Positions 12,318-26,224 of a stretch of DNA of 64,000 nt are shown here, piece by piece. The notes under the pieces are model-generated. The model saw nothing but the letters and a program-made list of their open reading frames with translations. It did not search any database and was not told the origin of the DNA. The stretch comes from Polyodon spathula. Taxonomy: Eukaryota > Chordata > Actinopteri > Acipenseriformes > Polyodontidae. Made by a program: the position numbers and the translations under genes. Every line of letters starts with the position of its first letter. Positions within the stretch are counted from its first letter, which is position 1. Location: assembly GCF_017654505.1 (NCBI RefSeq), contig NC_054559.1, positions 2,984,781-3,048,780 on the forward strand, written 5' to 3'.

Positions 12318-14116
12318 TGTAGACGTTAGTAGCAAAGTAACGGTGCCCTTTGTTATGTTGCTCTTAAACAGCGGTTGCATTTATGTTATTTATGCATTTA
12401 TGTTATTCCGGGTTTAAAAGGCATGTCCTATGCAGACAGGCTAAAAGAATTGAACAAAGAAGACTACGCAGCAACCTGATTCAAGTATTCAAAAATTCTA
12501 AAAGATATTGGCAATGTCGACCCAAGGACTTTTTCGACCTGAAAAAAGAAACAAGGACCAGGGTCACAAATGGAGATTAGACAAAGGGGCATTCAGGACA
12601 GAAAATAGGAGGCGCTTTTTTACACAGAAAATTGTGAGGGTCTGGAACCAGCTCCCCAGTAATGTTGTTGAAGCTGACACCCTGGGATCCTTCAAGAAGC
12701 TGCTTGATGAGATTCTGGGATCAGTAAGCTACTAACAACCAAACGAGCAAGATGGACCGAATTTTATAACTCGTAAAGTATCCGGCTTTTTCTGATACTT
12801 AAAACAGTTACAGTACCTGCTACATTCTGTTCAAGTATATTTGTTCCTAAGACACTTCCGAAAAACATTAATCAAACTCATCCTCTAAGAGTACATTTAT
12901 TTTCTTTTACTTTAAAATGTAGGTTACATGTTTACAAATAAAATATTTGTGTCATTATGAAGGAAACAATGCCCAACTGCACAAATAGATACTATATATA
13001 GCATGCAATAAGCAAGCTTTGTACAGAACTTGCATTCACTTCCCATGCTCATTTTTTGTCTGTTCTTTTGTATGATCCTTATACAGCTGTATTTTCTTAG
13101 TTCCGATCACGTCAAAGCAAACAGTTTTTTATTTTGTTTTTATTTTTTTTACATATTGCGGAAATAAATGCTAGAATAATCGGAGAACGAATTTGCCTTG
13201 TAAAACAAACTTTTTAAGCACATGTCACAGAGACGGCCGAAGTGGAAGGCGTCAGACCCAGGAAAAGGAATGAACACAAAGACTGATGATGTGAAATGAT
13301 GATGACGCTTGCTTGCGCCAGTTTATTGTAAATAAAAGGTATAAACACGAAAACAGAAACAGGACACGGCACTGGTAGCCAAAATAAAACAGACAAACAA
13401 AAACGGACTAATACTTAACAAAAACGGTGAGCAGCTAGACACACAAACAAACAAGGTGAGTTTTAAATAAACAGGTATCGTGCTGGTCCCACCAGCACAT
13501 AATAGCAATTGAAATGTCTAATTCGCCTACCCTCTTTCTTCCGTTCTCCACTCACCGAACACCCAACCGCGAGTATGTGACAGCGTGCATCTATATATAC
13601 TGTTGTGCTGGGATTCAATTACCAATTAATTATTCACTTGAATCCCAGCACGTGAATTAATAAAGTGCAATTCCCCGTGCTCACATATAACATATATGTC
13701 ACATATCACATATAATATCACATATTACTATATTTTACTTGCACGTGAAGTGCTGTGCAATCCTTGTGCCTAAATACACATATACATTTTTAAACACTCG
13801 TGTTACACAGACCCGTTTATATCCCGTGTACCAATGACTATACACCAACATTTAAACACACCACACGCAACACATAACAGATAATATACACAGGGGCGGG
13901 CACTTTGTAACAGCGCAGTACAGACTTTTGGGGTTTTTCGGTTTATCTGGATGAGGACGACTGCTGAGGATTTACAACGACACAACGTCAATACAACATA
14001 AATGTTTCTGTTAAGGGGTGGCTGTGTTGCCGTTTTTAATGGTAAGGAAAGTGTCCCCAGAGAAATGTTGCTCGTAAGCGACGGTTGCAACTAAACTGAT
14101 TTACATTTTTTAAACA

Positions 14117-14186
<70 letters not shown>

Positions 14187-14653
14187 CATGAGAGTAGGTG
14201 TTAAAACTTGATGCTGATATTGGACTCAGCTCTCGCCAAGATAAGCACCAACTAAGAAACAGCTTCTTTTACTGTAAACTAATGTGATCCATCTGCGTTT
14301 CCTTCCATATGATGATGTAGATATCCTTCTGCCTGGTGTTGATGGCTGAAGTGTAATGCTGGCTCCAGGGATCAGCCTATTTTGCCTCCCTGGCGCATCA
14401 GCACACACAACGGCTGCAATGCTGGCTCCAGGGATCAACCACAGTGTGGTCTCCCTAGCGCATCAGCATGACAACCGTCTGGACTGAGCTGAGTAGGGTA
14501 CTGCTCTGGGGTCTTCAAGTGGGCACCTTCCACCCTTGTTGTTTAGTGGACTAGCCAACGACACCTCAAGAGGGTTCGACAGTGATTCTGGCGTCCCACC
14601 ATCGACGTTGCATTCTTTCTATGATGCTTGAGGTTCGCTTGAGGTTCCAAGGG

Positions 14654-14712
<59 letters not shown>

Positions 14713-16085
14713 CCACACTGGGTCCACAACATCCAAACCCACCAAGCCTAATACCCGAAGATTATAACATACTGTCGGAAACTTTTATAAGGGAGGTTTA
14801 GGCTTTTGGAAAAAAATGTTTGAGTTGGTCTTCATTTATTATTGTGAAATTTTAAAATGCAGGCAATGTGCTGGCCACCCTGAATGGAAGCGTTCTCGAC
14901 AGCCCGACAGAAGTTCCTGGCTCCACAGCACCCCCTGAAGCCGACTCCCAGCGCCTGCACAACGTCCTGGTACTGAGTGGAGGAGAGGGCTACATTGACT
15001 TCCGCATTGGTGTGTAGCGCAGCACGGCACAGCACGCTCTGATTTTTTTAATGTATTTCACCTTTATTTCAGGAACTTTGTATAAAAATCTGCATGGATA
15101 TAACTCAAAGAAAAACTATCCACTAACGTCTGAGTCTCTCAGTCCACAGGCTGCAGCATGTAGCAGGTTTATCCCTGATAAATCCTAAGCACATTTGCTA
15201 TAGAAGTAAATGTAGCTAACAAAATAATTATATTAATCTTAAGTATTTTGCACCTTCATTAGTTATAGCAAACACATATTTTCATTTTAAAACATGATAT
15301 CTGGTACTGCACTTGGTTAAAGAAAGTCTGTTACTGCTGTACTCCCTGGATCATTTCACCCCAGCAGTCTCCTGGGCATGTTGGTGGCTAAAGGCATGGC
15401 AATCAAAAGGGGAAGCAGCTGATTGATTATTGACAGGAAAGAAGCCATTGTAATTCCATAAATTGTACCCATTTTGCACTTCCATTAACTACATTGGTCT
15501 CAAATGTTAAAGAAGCACTTGTTATACTCTCCAGTAAGCTGCTTGATGAGATTCTGGGATCAATAAGCGACTAACAACCAAATGAGCAAGATGGTCCAAA
15601 TGGCCTCTTCTCGTTTGTAGACTTTCTTATGTTCTTATATAGCAAAGCCAATAAAGGGGTGGGGACAATGTCACCATCCAGTTGACCAAGGTAAGCTAAA
15701 AGCCTGGCTTGCAAACAAAGATTTATAACCTAGTGTAGTACCAGATTTCATGTTTTAACATGTGTTTCTTTTTAAACTGTACATTTAAAACCAATATCAT
15801 GAATAGAGATGCATGGCAGAGAAAATGTATGGAAATATTTTGCTAGCTACAATTACTTAAATATATGAGACCTGCTTCTTTGACTAGCTAGTGTAACTAG
15901 CAGTTCACCCAGGCCTCAATCCAGCTTTAACATGATGCTGTTGAATGTGTGCCTCTGTCCTAGGCGATGGCGAGGATGACGAGACAGAGGAGGGTTCCAG
16001 CGAGGCTCCACAGGTCAAATCCACCCTGTCCAAGGCAGAGCGCAGCCATATCATCGTCTGGCAGGTGTCCTATGTGCCAGAGTGA
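7097..16085 (+). CDS. MAPK8IP3: MAPK8IP3 (JIP3) 3' part, last three coding exons
   Basis: C-terminal part of JNK-interacting protein 3, a scaffold that links JNK-pathway kinases and kinesin/dynein cargo transport in the cytoplasm. Three coding exons are visible: 7097-7276, 14863-15009 and 15964-16085, all joined in phase (180, 147 and 122 nt) and ending at TGA 16083-16085. The translation gives the family's conserved C-terminal WD40/propeller region, including [63 protein letters not shown] and the extreme end [12 protein letters not shown]. Splice sites are canonical (ttgcag and CCAG|gtac; atgcag and ATTG|gtgt; tcctag). The paralogue SPAG9/JIP4 has a similar propeller, but the DSPTEVPGS linker and the neighbour NME3 fit MAPK8IP3. 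Upstream exons are outside the window: no exon encoding the preceding propeller segment was found in 1-7096. The intron of 7.6 kb between the first two exons is packed with mobile elements. Confidence 0.95.
7285..7637 (+). mobile_element. old LINE 3' end (ORF2 C-terminus)
   Basis: Translates to decayed pieces of the LINE ORF2 C-terminus: [33 protein letters not shown], then a distorted RTENRR..FTQ..VRVWN region. Compare the better copy at 10301-10672. It is a much older subfamily (NPNQYFKH in place of DPRDFF). Confidence 0.65.
7724..8212. mobile_element. long-TIR hairpin MITE nested in an LTR
   Basis: Left arm TTTTTGTTCCTGGGTAGTAA..., right arm the near-exact inverse ending ...TTACTACCCAGGAACAAAAA then TTGTGTTACATAGTGTA. 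The arms are about 200 bp and include CCAATGGGAAAAC and ACAAACTTTGCTTTTGTGAC. It interrupts the LTR: matching LTR sequence stops at about 7718 and resumes at about 8213 (AATTAAACAGACAG). A second copy is at 16882-17544. No coding capacity. Confidence 0.85.
8850..9215 (-). repeat. 24-bp minisatellite inside the LTR element
   Basis: About fifteen 24-bp units, plus-strand core GGCATCCTTGGGTGAAGCGA, in the internal region of the LTR element. 24 bp keeps frame, so on the minus strand they read as an 8-residue repeat (TQGCLPRF). The related element at 46860-47090 has far fewer, more diverged units. Confidence 0.88.
9341..9391. repeat. poly-C / (CA)n tract
   Basis: A C-rich homopolymer run followed by (CA)n within the internal region of the LTR element. 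Such runs are prone to sequencing length errors. Confidence 0.85.
10228..10690 (-). mobile_element. LINE 3' end, ORF2 C-terminus plus tail
   Basis: The minus strand encodes the last ~115 residues of a CR1/L2-clade LINE ORF2, open from 10672: [80 protein letters not shown]. The tail ends with tandem TTCTTATG. 5'-truncated; a young copy, since it is still open. Confidence 0.8.
10691..12265. other. MAPK8IP3 intron, mostly unclassified
   Basis: No gene. At about 11270-11450 there is a decayed repeat with self-complementary GTCCCGACGGG / CCCGGGACAGTCCC stretches, probably a DNA-transposon remnant. At about 11820-11870 there is a degenerate AGT-rich trinucleotide stretch. The rest shows nothing I can name. 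Confidence 0.4.
12278..12318. repeat. (TA)n(CA)n microsatellite
   Basis: About 18 bases of TA repeat followed by about 24 bases of CA repeat. Confidence 0.9.
12395..12765 (+). mobile_element. LINE 3' end, second copy
   Basis: Plus-strand copy of the same LINE tail with frameshifts (two overlapping ORFs at 12383 and 12508). It keeps [20 protein letters not shown] and [20 protein letters not shown]. It ends near the CCAAACGAGCAAGATGG block, without the TTCTTATG tail. Confidence 0.78.
13223..13912 (-). mobile_element. solo LTR with near-matching 5-bp target duplication
   Basis: A 690-bp LTR, minus strand, of the family at 7637-10045 and 45790-48101. It starts TGTTACAAAG and ends GTGACA (TG...CA). 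The flanks are GCACA on one side and GCGCA on the other, a 5-bp target-site duplication with one difference. No internal region remains, so it arose by LTR-LTR recombination. Confidence 0.75.
14117..14183. repeat. (TA)n microsatellite
   Basis: An uninterrupted TA run of about 65 bases. Confidence 0.95.
14190..14650. repeat. interspersed repeat with internal duplication between TA tracts
   Basis: A GC-richer block with two copies of GCTGGCTCCAGGGATCA followed by CTCCC(T/A)(G/A)GCGCATCAGCA, 50-60 bases apart. It sits between two long (TA)n tracts, which suggests a mobile unit whose ends seeded TA expansion. I do not assign a family. Confidence 0.4.
14654..14709. repeat. (TA)n microsatellite
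   Basis: A TA run with a single phase break (TATAATATA) near 14681. Confidence 0.93.
14863..15009 (+). CDS. MAPK8IP3: MAPK8IP3 second-last coding exon
   Basis: Acceptor aaaatgcag and donor gtgtgt bound a 147-nt exon that encodes [14 protein letters not shown] to GEGYIDFRI. The middle linker ([14 protein letters not shown]) is the variable stretch of the family. Phase 1 on both sides keeps the frame with the flanking exons. Confidence 0.94.
15190..15875. repeat. foldback repeat family, copy 2, with nested LINE tail
   Basis: Left half contains TTTTAAAACATGATATCTGG and CTCCTGGGCATG; right half contains the inverse GCTTGCAAACAAAGATTTAT, AACCTAGTGTAGTACCAGAT and ATGTTTTAACATGTG. A LINE tail (15533-15645) lies inside it. 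This is the clearest example of the family's inverted symmetry. It is in the last MAPK8IP3 intron. Confidence 0.72.
15533..15645 (+). mobile_element. LINE 3' tail, about 110 bp
   Basis: Carries only TAAGCTGCTTGATGAGATTC, the CAACCAAATGAGCAAGATGG block and the terminal TTCTTATGTTCTTAT. A severely 5'-truncated insertion that dates after its foldback host. Confidence 0.78.
15964..16085 (+). CDS. MAPK8IP3: MAPK8IP3 terminal coding exon
   Basis: Acceptor tgtcctag precedes an acidic stretch [14 protein letters not shown], then a [19 protein letters not shown] terminus and TGA at 16083-16085. The terminus agrees with vertebrate JIP3 almost residue for residue, so the stop is secure. A short GACA repeat follows at once in the 3' UTR. 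Confidence 0.95.
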
Positions 16086-16866
16086 GGACAGACAGACAGA
16101 CAGACAGAATTGCACCCCCTCCCCCAAAACAGCACCCTGCATCCTACCACTGAAAAACAACAACACTGAGAAATCTGCTTCCACTGGAACCTCCATGTCC
16201 CCCGTCCAGCCCCCCCATGCTTCTGGTCTACAGGGGATTGCCACGAAACTTGTAACAAAGCTAATGAAGTTAAAAGGAACTTACTAAATCCAATGACAAA
16301 CAACAAGAAAGGTTTCCAGTCAAAAAGTTTGCCATTGAATTTATTATCACTTGCTATGAAATCTGCTTGAAAGATGCAAAGAAATCAGTCCACTGTATTG
16401 AATCCTGGAGGGATTTGTGATGCTGGTGCCAATGTCTTTGTATTGGTGGAATTGACAGTCCAGTTTTGAGGCTGCTTCATAGAGCAGTCTCTTTACCAAA
16501 TTTACTGTGGAGTGTCAAAAACGGTTAGAAAGTCGACCAAATAATTCCAGCATATTATACCTAATTTCCTTTGCTTTTTAGGTCTTGTGTTCTTGTATGA
16601 AAGATGCACACATTATGGTATAAGTGAAAATTTATGAGAAAGGCCACATGGTGAATGACTTTAGGCTGATTTCACAGACCCTGATTAGCAGTGATTTTGG
16701 ATTACTTTGCCTAAAGTAAGATTAGGTAATCTGAGATTACCGCTAAATACGGTCTGTGAAACCAACTCTTAGTTTTCATTGTCTCTGCATTTAGTGCAGG
16801 ACTGAAAAATGTACAAGATTGTTTTATTTATTTATTATTAATTCCTGAGGGGAAAAACACATTAAA
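16086..16866 (+). promoter_or_regulatory. probable MAPK8IP3 3' UTR with candidate poly(A) signal
   Basis: No gene signal follows the MAPK8IP3 stop. A (GACA)n stretch lies at 16087-16108. The first canonical or near-canonical poly(A) signal I see downstream is ATTAAA at 16861-16866. A short MITE-like inverted repeat at about 16667-16765 would lie inside the UTR. The UTR extent is inferred from the signal only. Confidence 0.35.
16667..16765. mobile_element. 100-bp inverted-repeat MITE
   Basis: Ends are TTTCACAGACCCTGATTAGC and the inverse GCTAAATACGGTCTGTGAAA, around a short AT-rich centre. It lies in the probable MAPK8IP3 3' UTR. Confidence 0.55.
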
Positions 16867-16881
16867 ATGAAATGTTTATGA

Positions 16882-17471
16882 TAACACTATGTAACACAAT
16901 TTTTGTTCCTGGGTAGTAAGTGTTATTTCCTAATTGCTTATGCCTCAAAAGTATAGAAAATGGCTATTATTCCCCACAAACTTTGCTTTTGTGACCAGGA
17001 TAGTAATATTTCAAAATATCACTATTTCCAATGGGAAAACAGGCAAATGTGTGTCTTTTTGTTCACAGTCGGAAAAAAACAACATATGAATCCAAATTAA
17101 CATGTATTTATACTAAAGTAATACAAAAATGACTACAAAAGATTTAGAAGTGAGCAGTTTTTCGAGATTTACGATCATACTGTATTTGCAGTATAATCGT
17201 AAATCTCGAAAAACTACTCACTTCCAAATCTTTTGTAGTCATTTTTGTATTACTTTAGTATAAATACATGTTAATTTGGATTCATATGTTGTTTTTTTCT
17301 GACTTTATGTGAACGAAAAGACACACATTTGCCTGTTTTCCCATTGGAAATAGTGATATTTTGAAATATCACTGTCCTGGTCACAAAAGCAAAGTTTGTG
17401 GGGAATAATAGCCATTTTCTATACTTTTGAGGCATAAGCAATTAGGAAATAACACTTACTACCCAGGAACA

Positions 17472-17532
<61 letters not shown>

Positions 17533-17544
17533 ACACGGTGTAAT
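16882..17544. mobile_element. long-TIR hairpin MITE, copy 2, with TA expansion in one arm
   Basis: Near-perfect inverted arms of about 280 bp on each side of a centre near 17185. The left end AACACTATGTAACACAATTT reappears inverted at the right end as TTGTTACACGGTGTAA, but a (TA)n tract of about 54 bases (17475-17528) has grown inside the right arm. It is the same family as the copy nested in the LTR. Confidence 0.85.
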
Positions 17545-18380
17545 GTGTGCATGTTCATACCCAAAAATCTGTACAAATTGACGGTAATTTAAATGCAAGA
17601 TTTACTGGATGCACCCCTGAAAGATAACATAGCAGCCAAAGCCATCCACAACCCTAACAACTGTATATATGGTATTATTATTTTAAAAAGTATTTATTTA
17701 TTGTTTTAAAGAGCATTTAACACAGTCGATACCAAACCTCAAAGCAAGTCAAGCAAACCAAACATAGGAAATTACAGGAAAACACAATTCAAGAGAGTAG
17801 GAGAGAGCACAGGGGTCAGAAGTGAAGCTAAGAAAACAGAGATACTGACCTCCAAACGACAGACATCTCAACTAGCAGTCTTTAACGACAAATTATTTTC
17901 TTTTAGTACTTCTAAATCAAGCACTTGAGCGTTTAATGGTTATGGATGGGAAGACTGCACTGGCACTATAGCAGGACAGCCTCCATGCTGTGTAACATTC
18001 TTGAGCCAGAGCTCAGGATTTCTTGCTTCCAGACATCTAGCCAAAAGAAGCTGCAGCTCACAGGGAATATCTGCACCCAAGTCAAAGAGAGCAGCGGTCT
18101 TAGCAAGGGTCCACCATGGGACTCTACTTAATAACTGTAAAGACTGTTTAATGGAATCAGGATTTGTTTGGCATCCTGGGATTTCAGTAACATATTGCCT
18201 CGTGGCATTTCTTAATTAGCAAGCTTTGGTCGTGTTGCTCCGGTTCCTTGGCCGGTGCAACGTTCATCAAGTTGAGGGCAAGGTTCTTTAACTGCAGTAG
18301 TTAGAATCCAGACCCCAACTGCACTCCAATAACTCACTACCCGCCAATCTGCTACAAACTGCAGACAAGCTACACAAGAA
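17545..18380. other. intergenic, unclassified
   Basis: Between the hairpin MITE and the 36-bp array. No ORF with family features. Possibly part of an old interspersed repeat, but I cannot name it. Confidence 0.35.
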
Positions 18381-18394
18381 CTCATTACCCCAGT

Positions 18395-19132
18395 GGTGCC
18401 CCACTGTGACCAGCAGCAAGGGGAGCGTTGGCAGTCTTAGTCCGTGCTGCCCCGCTGTGACCAGCAGCAATCTCAGTCCATGCTGCCCTCTTTGATCAGC
18501 GGCAGTCTCAGTCTGTGCTGCCCCGCTGTGATCAGCGGCAGTCTCAGTCCGTGCTGCCCCGCTGTGACCAGCGGCAATCTCAGTCCATGCTACCCTCTTT
18601 GATCAGCGGCAGTCTCAGTCCGTGCTGCCCCGTTGTGATCAGCGGCAGTCTCAGTCCATGCTGCCCTCTTTGATCAGCGGCAGTCTCACTCTGTGCTGCC
18701 CCGCTGTGACCAGCGGCAGTCTCGGTCCGTGCTGCCCTGCTGTGATCAGCGGCAGTCTCGGTCCGTGCTGCCCCGCTGTGACCAGCAGCAGTCTCAGTCA
18801 ATGTTGCCCCCATTGATCAGCGGCAGTCTCAGTCCGTGCTACCCCGCTGTGATCAGCGGCAGTCTCAGTCCATGCTGTCCCGCTGTCACCAGCAGTAAGG
18901 GGAGCGCTGACAGTCTCAGTCCGTGCTGCCCCGCTGTGACCAGCAGCAGTCTCAATCCGTGCTGCCCCCTTTGATCAGTGGCAGTCTCAGTCCATGCTGC
19001 CCTGCTGTGACCAGCGGCAGTCTCAGTCCGTTCTGCCCCGCTGTGACCAGTGGCAGTCTCAGTCCGTTCTGCCCCGCTGTGACCAGTGGCAATCTCAGTC
19101 CGTGCTGCCCCGCTGTGACTAGCAGCAAGGCC
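18395..19132. repeat. 36-bp tandem repeat array
   Basis: About twenty copies of a 36-bp unit, core GCTGTGACCAGCGGCAGTCT then CAGTCCGTGCTGCCCC. Variants swap GACC/GATC and AGCGG/AGCAG; occasional longer units carry AAGGGGAGCG. 36 is a multiple of 3, so three plus-strand and several minus-strand ORFs stay open as 12-residue repeats. That is a by-product of period, not evidence of a gene. Confidence 0.9.
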
Positions 19133-19445
19133 AGAGGTATGCTGGCCAGCTCTATCTCTCCGCTCTGTTATGTTTGTAAACTACCTTGTTTGTTGTGTCC
19201 CAAGGGCTTGTACACTCGCTACTTAGTATCCTGATGTACGAAGAGGCTTCTTGTAAAGACTGCTGTAAGATTATCTCCCTGCTTCTTTCCCTTTGCTATC
19301 TAATACTCATTAAACATGGAACTTTATCTGTATGTAATAAACATATTCATGTTATGAAACACAGGTGTGTGTGTATGTGTGTGTACACCTCCGCTTCATC
19401 GCTGTACATTATATCCTGTAGCAGGCTCAACGAAATCCATGCCAC

Positions 19446-19447
<2 letters not shown>

Positions 19448-19528
<81 letters not shown>
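19448..19528. repeat. (GT)n(TA)n microsatellite
   Basis: About 30 bases of GT followed by about 50 bases of TA. Overlapping ORFs rich in CV, IY and TH are artefacts of it. Confidence 0.95.
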
Positions 19529-19529
19529 C

Positions 19530-21360
19530 ACCCCAACCCAACATATCCCCCAAAATGTGTTGCTAATGACCCCATTGCGATGCAGAACATCCAATATATA
19601 CTGGGTCCAATATATTATAAAAATGTTTCATCAATATCAGGGTGTATTATATATCTAATTTTTAAATATAAGTTATGTCTGGTTTCAAAACTACTGCCTA
19701 AGTTTTGTTTTCACAAACATCCAATTTCTTTGTGTGAAAATGTCACATACAAGTTCACTTACAGTAACATATTCACATTGTGGACATAGCTGCTGCCATT
19801 TGAAATTTGAATACATACAATGCATTGCTCATCACCAAATACATTCCATCCAGTGTTTTTATTTTACCATGAAAAATGTGCTTCCTTGGTTCCAGCTTTG
19901 CCCCAATTTATTTGATATATTTACATTGAAAACAGCAAGAGTGAAAACTCTTAGATTTACCAGTTTCACAGCCAGCTTTCATTTTAAAGATTGAGGATCA
20001 ACACACAGAAGTCATTGACATTGTTAAAGAATAGATACCAGCCACTGGTTACTACTATATATCATAGAAAAAAATGAAACAGACCAGTAAACAGATTTAA
20101 TCTTGTTAATTATCAACATTTGGTCACAGCAAGTAGATGTTTGATGTAAACCATACAAAATGAGAATACAAAACATTAGAAACATGGTATGTATCATTCA
20201 TTTGTTTTTTAAGGCTACACCAGCACCTGTTCGAAGAGGATGTGGTCGATAGATCCTGCTGAGCCAAGACTGAACAAGTTGCTCTGAGTCTGGAGTCCTG
20301 TTAGATTGAGGGGTGTTGCATGTGTCTGCAAAGGAGACTATTCATCTAATCCTTCACATGTTAACACTCATATATTCTGAGATAAAACTATAAAAAGACC
20401 TGAATTAAATCAGCCACTGCCACGCATATACTTTATAATGTCTTTGGTACCACCGACATTTTTACTTCAGGCATTAGCCTTAGCACCTGCCCTGATTTAC
20501 CACTCATTTTGGCTTGCCTTACCTTCTCCAGAGTAATGTAGTCTAATAAATGCCTGCAACCAGACAGGTTACTTTTTAATAGTTGTACCCGATTGTTAAG
20601 TTCTATGTTTAGTTAAGCAGGACAAGGATTTCAGCAACATGTGTACTTGATTGATATTTTTAATGGTCTTGGTTTAACAGTTAACAAAAGTAAAGCAAAT
20701 AAAACTCCCAGTCATTTGTAACATTCAGCTGGTTTAACTAAGGACTTTAAAATCCTTTAAAAAGCCAGCCAACCAGGTCCCAATATGCTTGCTTAGTGTA
20801 CCTTGAACAAACAGATATTTGTCCAAGCAATACAATAAGTAAACTGCACTGTAATTTCAAGAATAGTTTTTAATTGAAATAACCAATGCTTAAAATTATC
20901 ACTTACACTTCACTGTACCAAGGTGCTTTTTGTTTTTTGATTGCTTGCTCAATATGGATACGCACACTTCAAGAATGCTACTAAACTAGTTTCTTCTTGT
21001 GTCTGATCGCTCATACAGCCTCATTCTGAGACAGACGAATGGAGTGACAAACACATGAAGGAAGTTTTTACTTTAAATAGAAAATCAAAAGATTTTCAGC
21101 ACAAAGTTACAAGCAATCATTAATATTGCTTTAGAAATGTAAGACATGCCTTTATAATCTGTGGTTATCACAAAAACAATCTTTAAATCAGACATGGTAT
21201 CTATTTCTACCCTCCTGTCTATCTGAAAAATGCAGACTCAAACAATGGCTGAACTTTAGCCCAGGACACAATGCAGTGATGTACATTCAGCTCAGGTGGA
21301 TCATTTCTGAGACAGTGTTTTATTCACACAAAGGTAAATTAACTAGGGAATTACTTTTCA
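19530..21360. other. intergenic, no gene recognised
   Basis: AT-rich sequence between MAPK8IP3 and NME3. Short ORFs have no family features. No repeat family identified. Confidence 0.4.
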
Positions 21361-21363
21361 ACT

Positions 21364-21583
21364 TTTACTCGGGATCGTTCACCAGGAGAATAAAAAGATC
21401 TTCTAAACATCGCAGTGCATCCAGTTCACGCTCCTTCATGCAGCAACGCTGGTGCTCTGATTAAAATCAGTGGTGTAGTGGTATGAACAGAAAACAAGCA
21501 CTGTTGCAGAGGGAGCGTGATCTGGATACACTGCGATCTTTAGAAGACATTTGTACTCTCCTGGTGAACAACTCTGAGTAAAT
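21364..21583. mobile_element. 220-bp foldback element
   Basis: Arms of about 70-75 bp: left TTTACTCGGGATCGTTCACCAGGAG...CATCGCAGTGCATCCAG..., right ...CTGGATACACTGCGATC...CTCCTGGTGAACAACTCTGAGTAAA. The outer and inner parts of the arms match, with small changes. Confidence 0.65.
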
Positions 21584-21860
21584 GTTGAGAAATGTATTGC
21601 CCAGTTAATTTATCACCCATGACGTGTGATTAACAATTCCAAGAGTTGCTTAAAAATATAATGCTGTGGTATGGACAACCCGGGACACAGCAAAGATAAC
21701 ATAGCACTGACCATAACACAGACTCACGGCGGGCCTGGTGAATTGACAGGTCTAGATCAGTTAGGAGCCCCCAGTCCTTGAGCAGTGAGGAGCGAGACAA
21801 GAGAGGAATGGAAATGCAAATATGATGGTCTAAACCAGTTAGCCATCAACTACGAGCTAA

Positions 21861-21890
21861 TGTGTGTGTGTGTGTGTGTGCGCGCCTGCC
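21861..21890. repeat. short (GT)n microsatellite
   Basis: About 20 bases of GT followed by GCGCGC. Confidence 0.85.
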
Positions 21891-21917
21891 TTCTAGTTGC
21901 AAAGAACATAACAAAAT

Positions 21918-21923
21918 TTTAAT
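21918..21923 (-). promoter_or_regulatory. candidate NME3 poly(A) signal
   Basis: ATTAAA on the minus strand, about 150 nt after the NME3 stop. A canonical AATAAA is at 21324-21319 as the alternative distal site. Position and motif are the only evidence. Confidence 0.35.
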
Positions 21924-22073
21924 TAGTGCATGGCTTTATATGGTTTATACTGTCAAAAACAAACTGTGAATGATGAACTTGCAGACTTATTGAACTGTAG
22001 TTTGTATTCTTTACAAGAAAGCCTGAGGAATGTGTGATCTCAGGAACTGCGTGTGTCTGTGTGTGTCAGTGCT

Positions 22074-25704
<3,631 letters not shown>

Positions 25705-25734
25705 TATTGCATCAGCACCACACTCACACTGGAC

Positions 25735-25815
25735 AGGACCGGAGCGCACGCGCACTCACACAAACCAAACAAAGAAGGGGGCGGGGACGTCGCGTCACTG
25801 CGGCGGTGTAAGACT
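25735..25815 (-). promoter_or_regulatory. NME3 core promoter region
   Basis: A short CpG-rich island lies just upstream of the NME3 start codon in an otherwise AT-rich region. It contains a GC box (GGGGGCGGGG at about 25778-25787), a palindromic CRE-like GACGTC followed at once by GCGTCA, and CGGCGG. This fits a TATA-less housekeeping promoter. No transcription start can be fixed from sequence. Confidence 0.6.
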
Positions 25816-26224
25816 TGTGGAAATTAAGCTGCAGTGGATTTTTTTTTGATGCTGACTTCTGTCGTTTCAGACATCTCAACGTAATGTAACCAAGGCTTTC
25901 ATTAATACAAACGTGCTGAAACCCTATCACATTACAATTAAAACACTTTGTTTTATATATATTTGTATTTATTTATTCATGTATATAGGATAGAGATTTG
26001 CTGGCTAGGGTGAACCAGGGTTTAATACAGTTTTTAAGCATGACTACTGTTTTCACATTTAACTAAGAACATAGAAGAACCTGTGACTGCTGCTAAACTA
26101 CTGTGTCTTCCCTTTCCAATTCGTGGCTGTTTAATAAACATATGTACTGTTTTCACCCTAGCATTTTCCACACTTAATTTAGTATAGTAACCTTGCTCCA
26201 TTTTGAGGTTTCTCCTCTAATCAG

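Noticed and set aside
18622..19234. Cys/Pro/Ser-rich repeat ORFs of 60-103 residues
   Set aside because: Explained by the 36-bp tandem array; no start context, splice signals or family.
19347..19789. ORFs rich in CV and IY near 19.45 kb
   Set aside because: Translations of the (GT)n(TA)n microsatellite.
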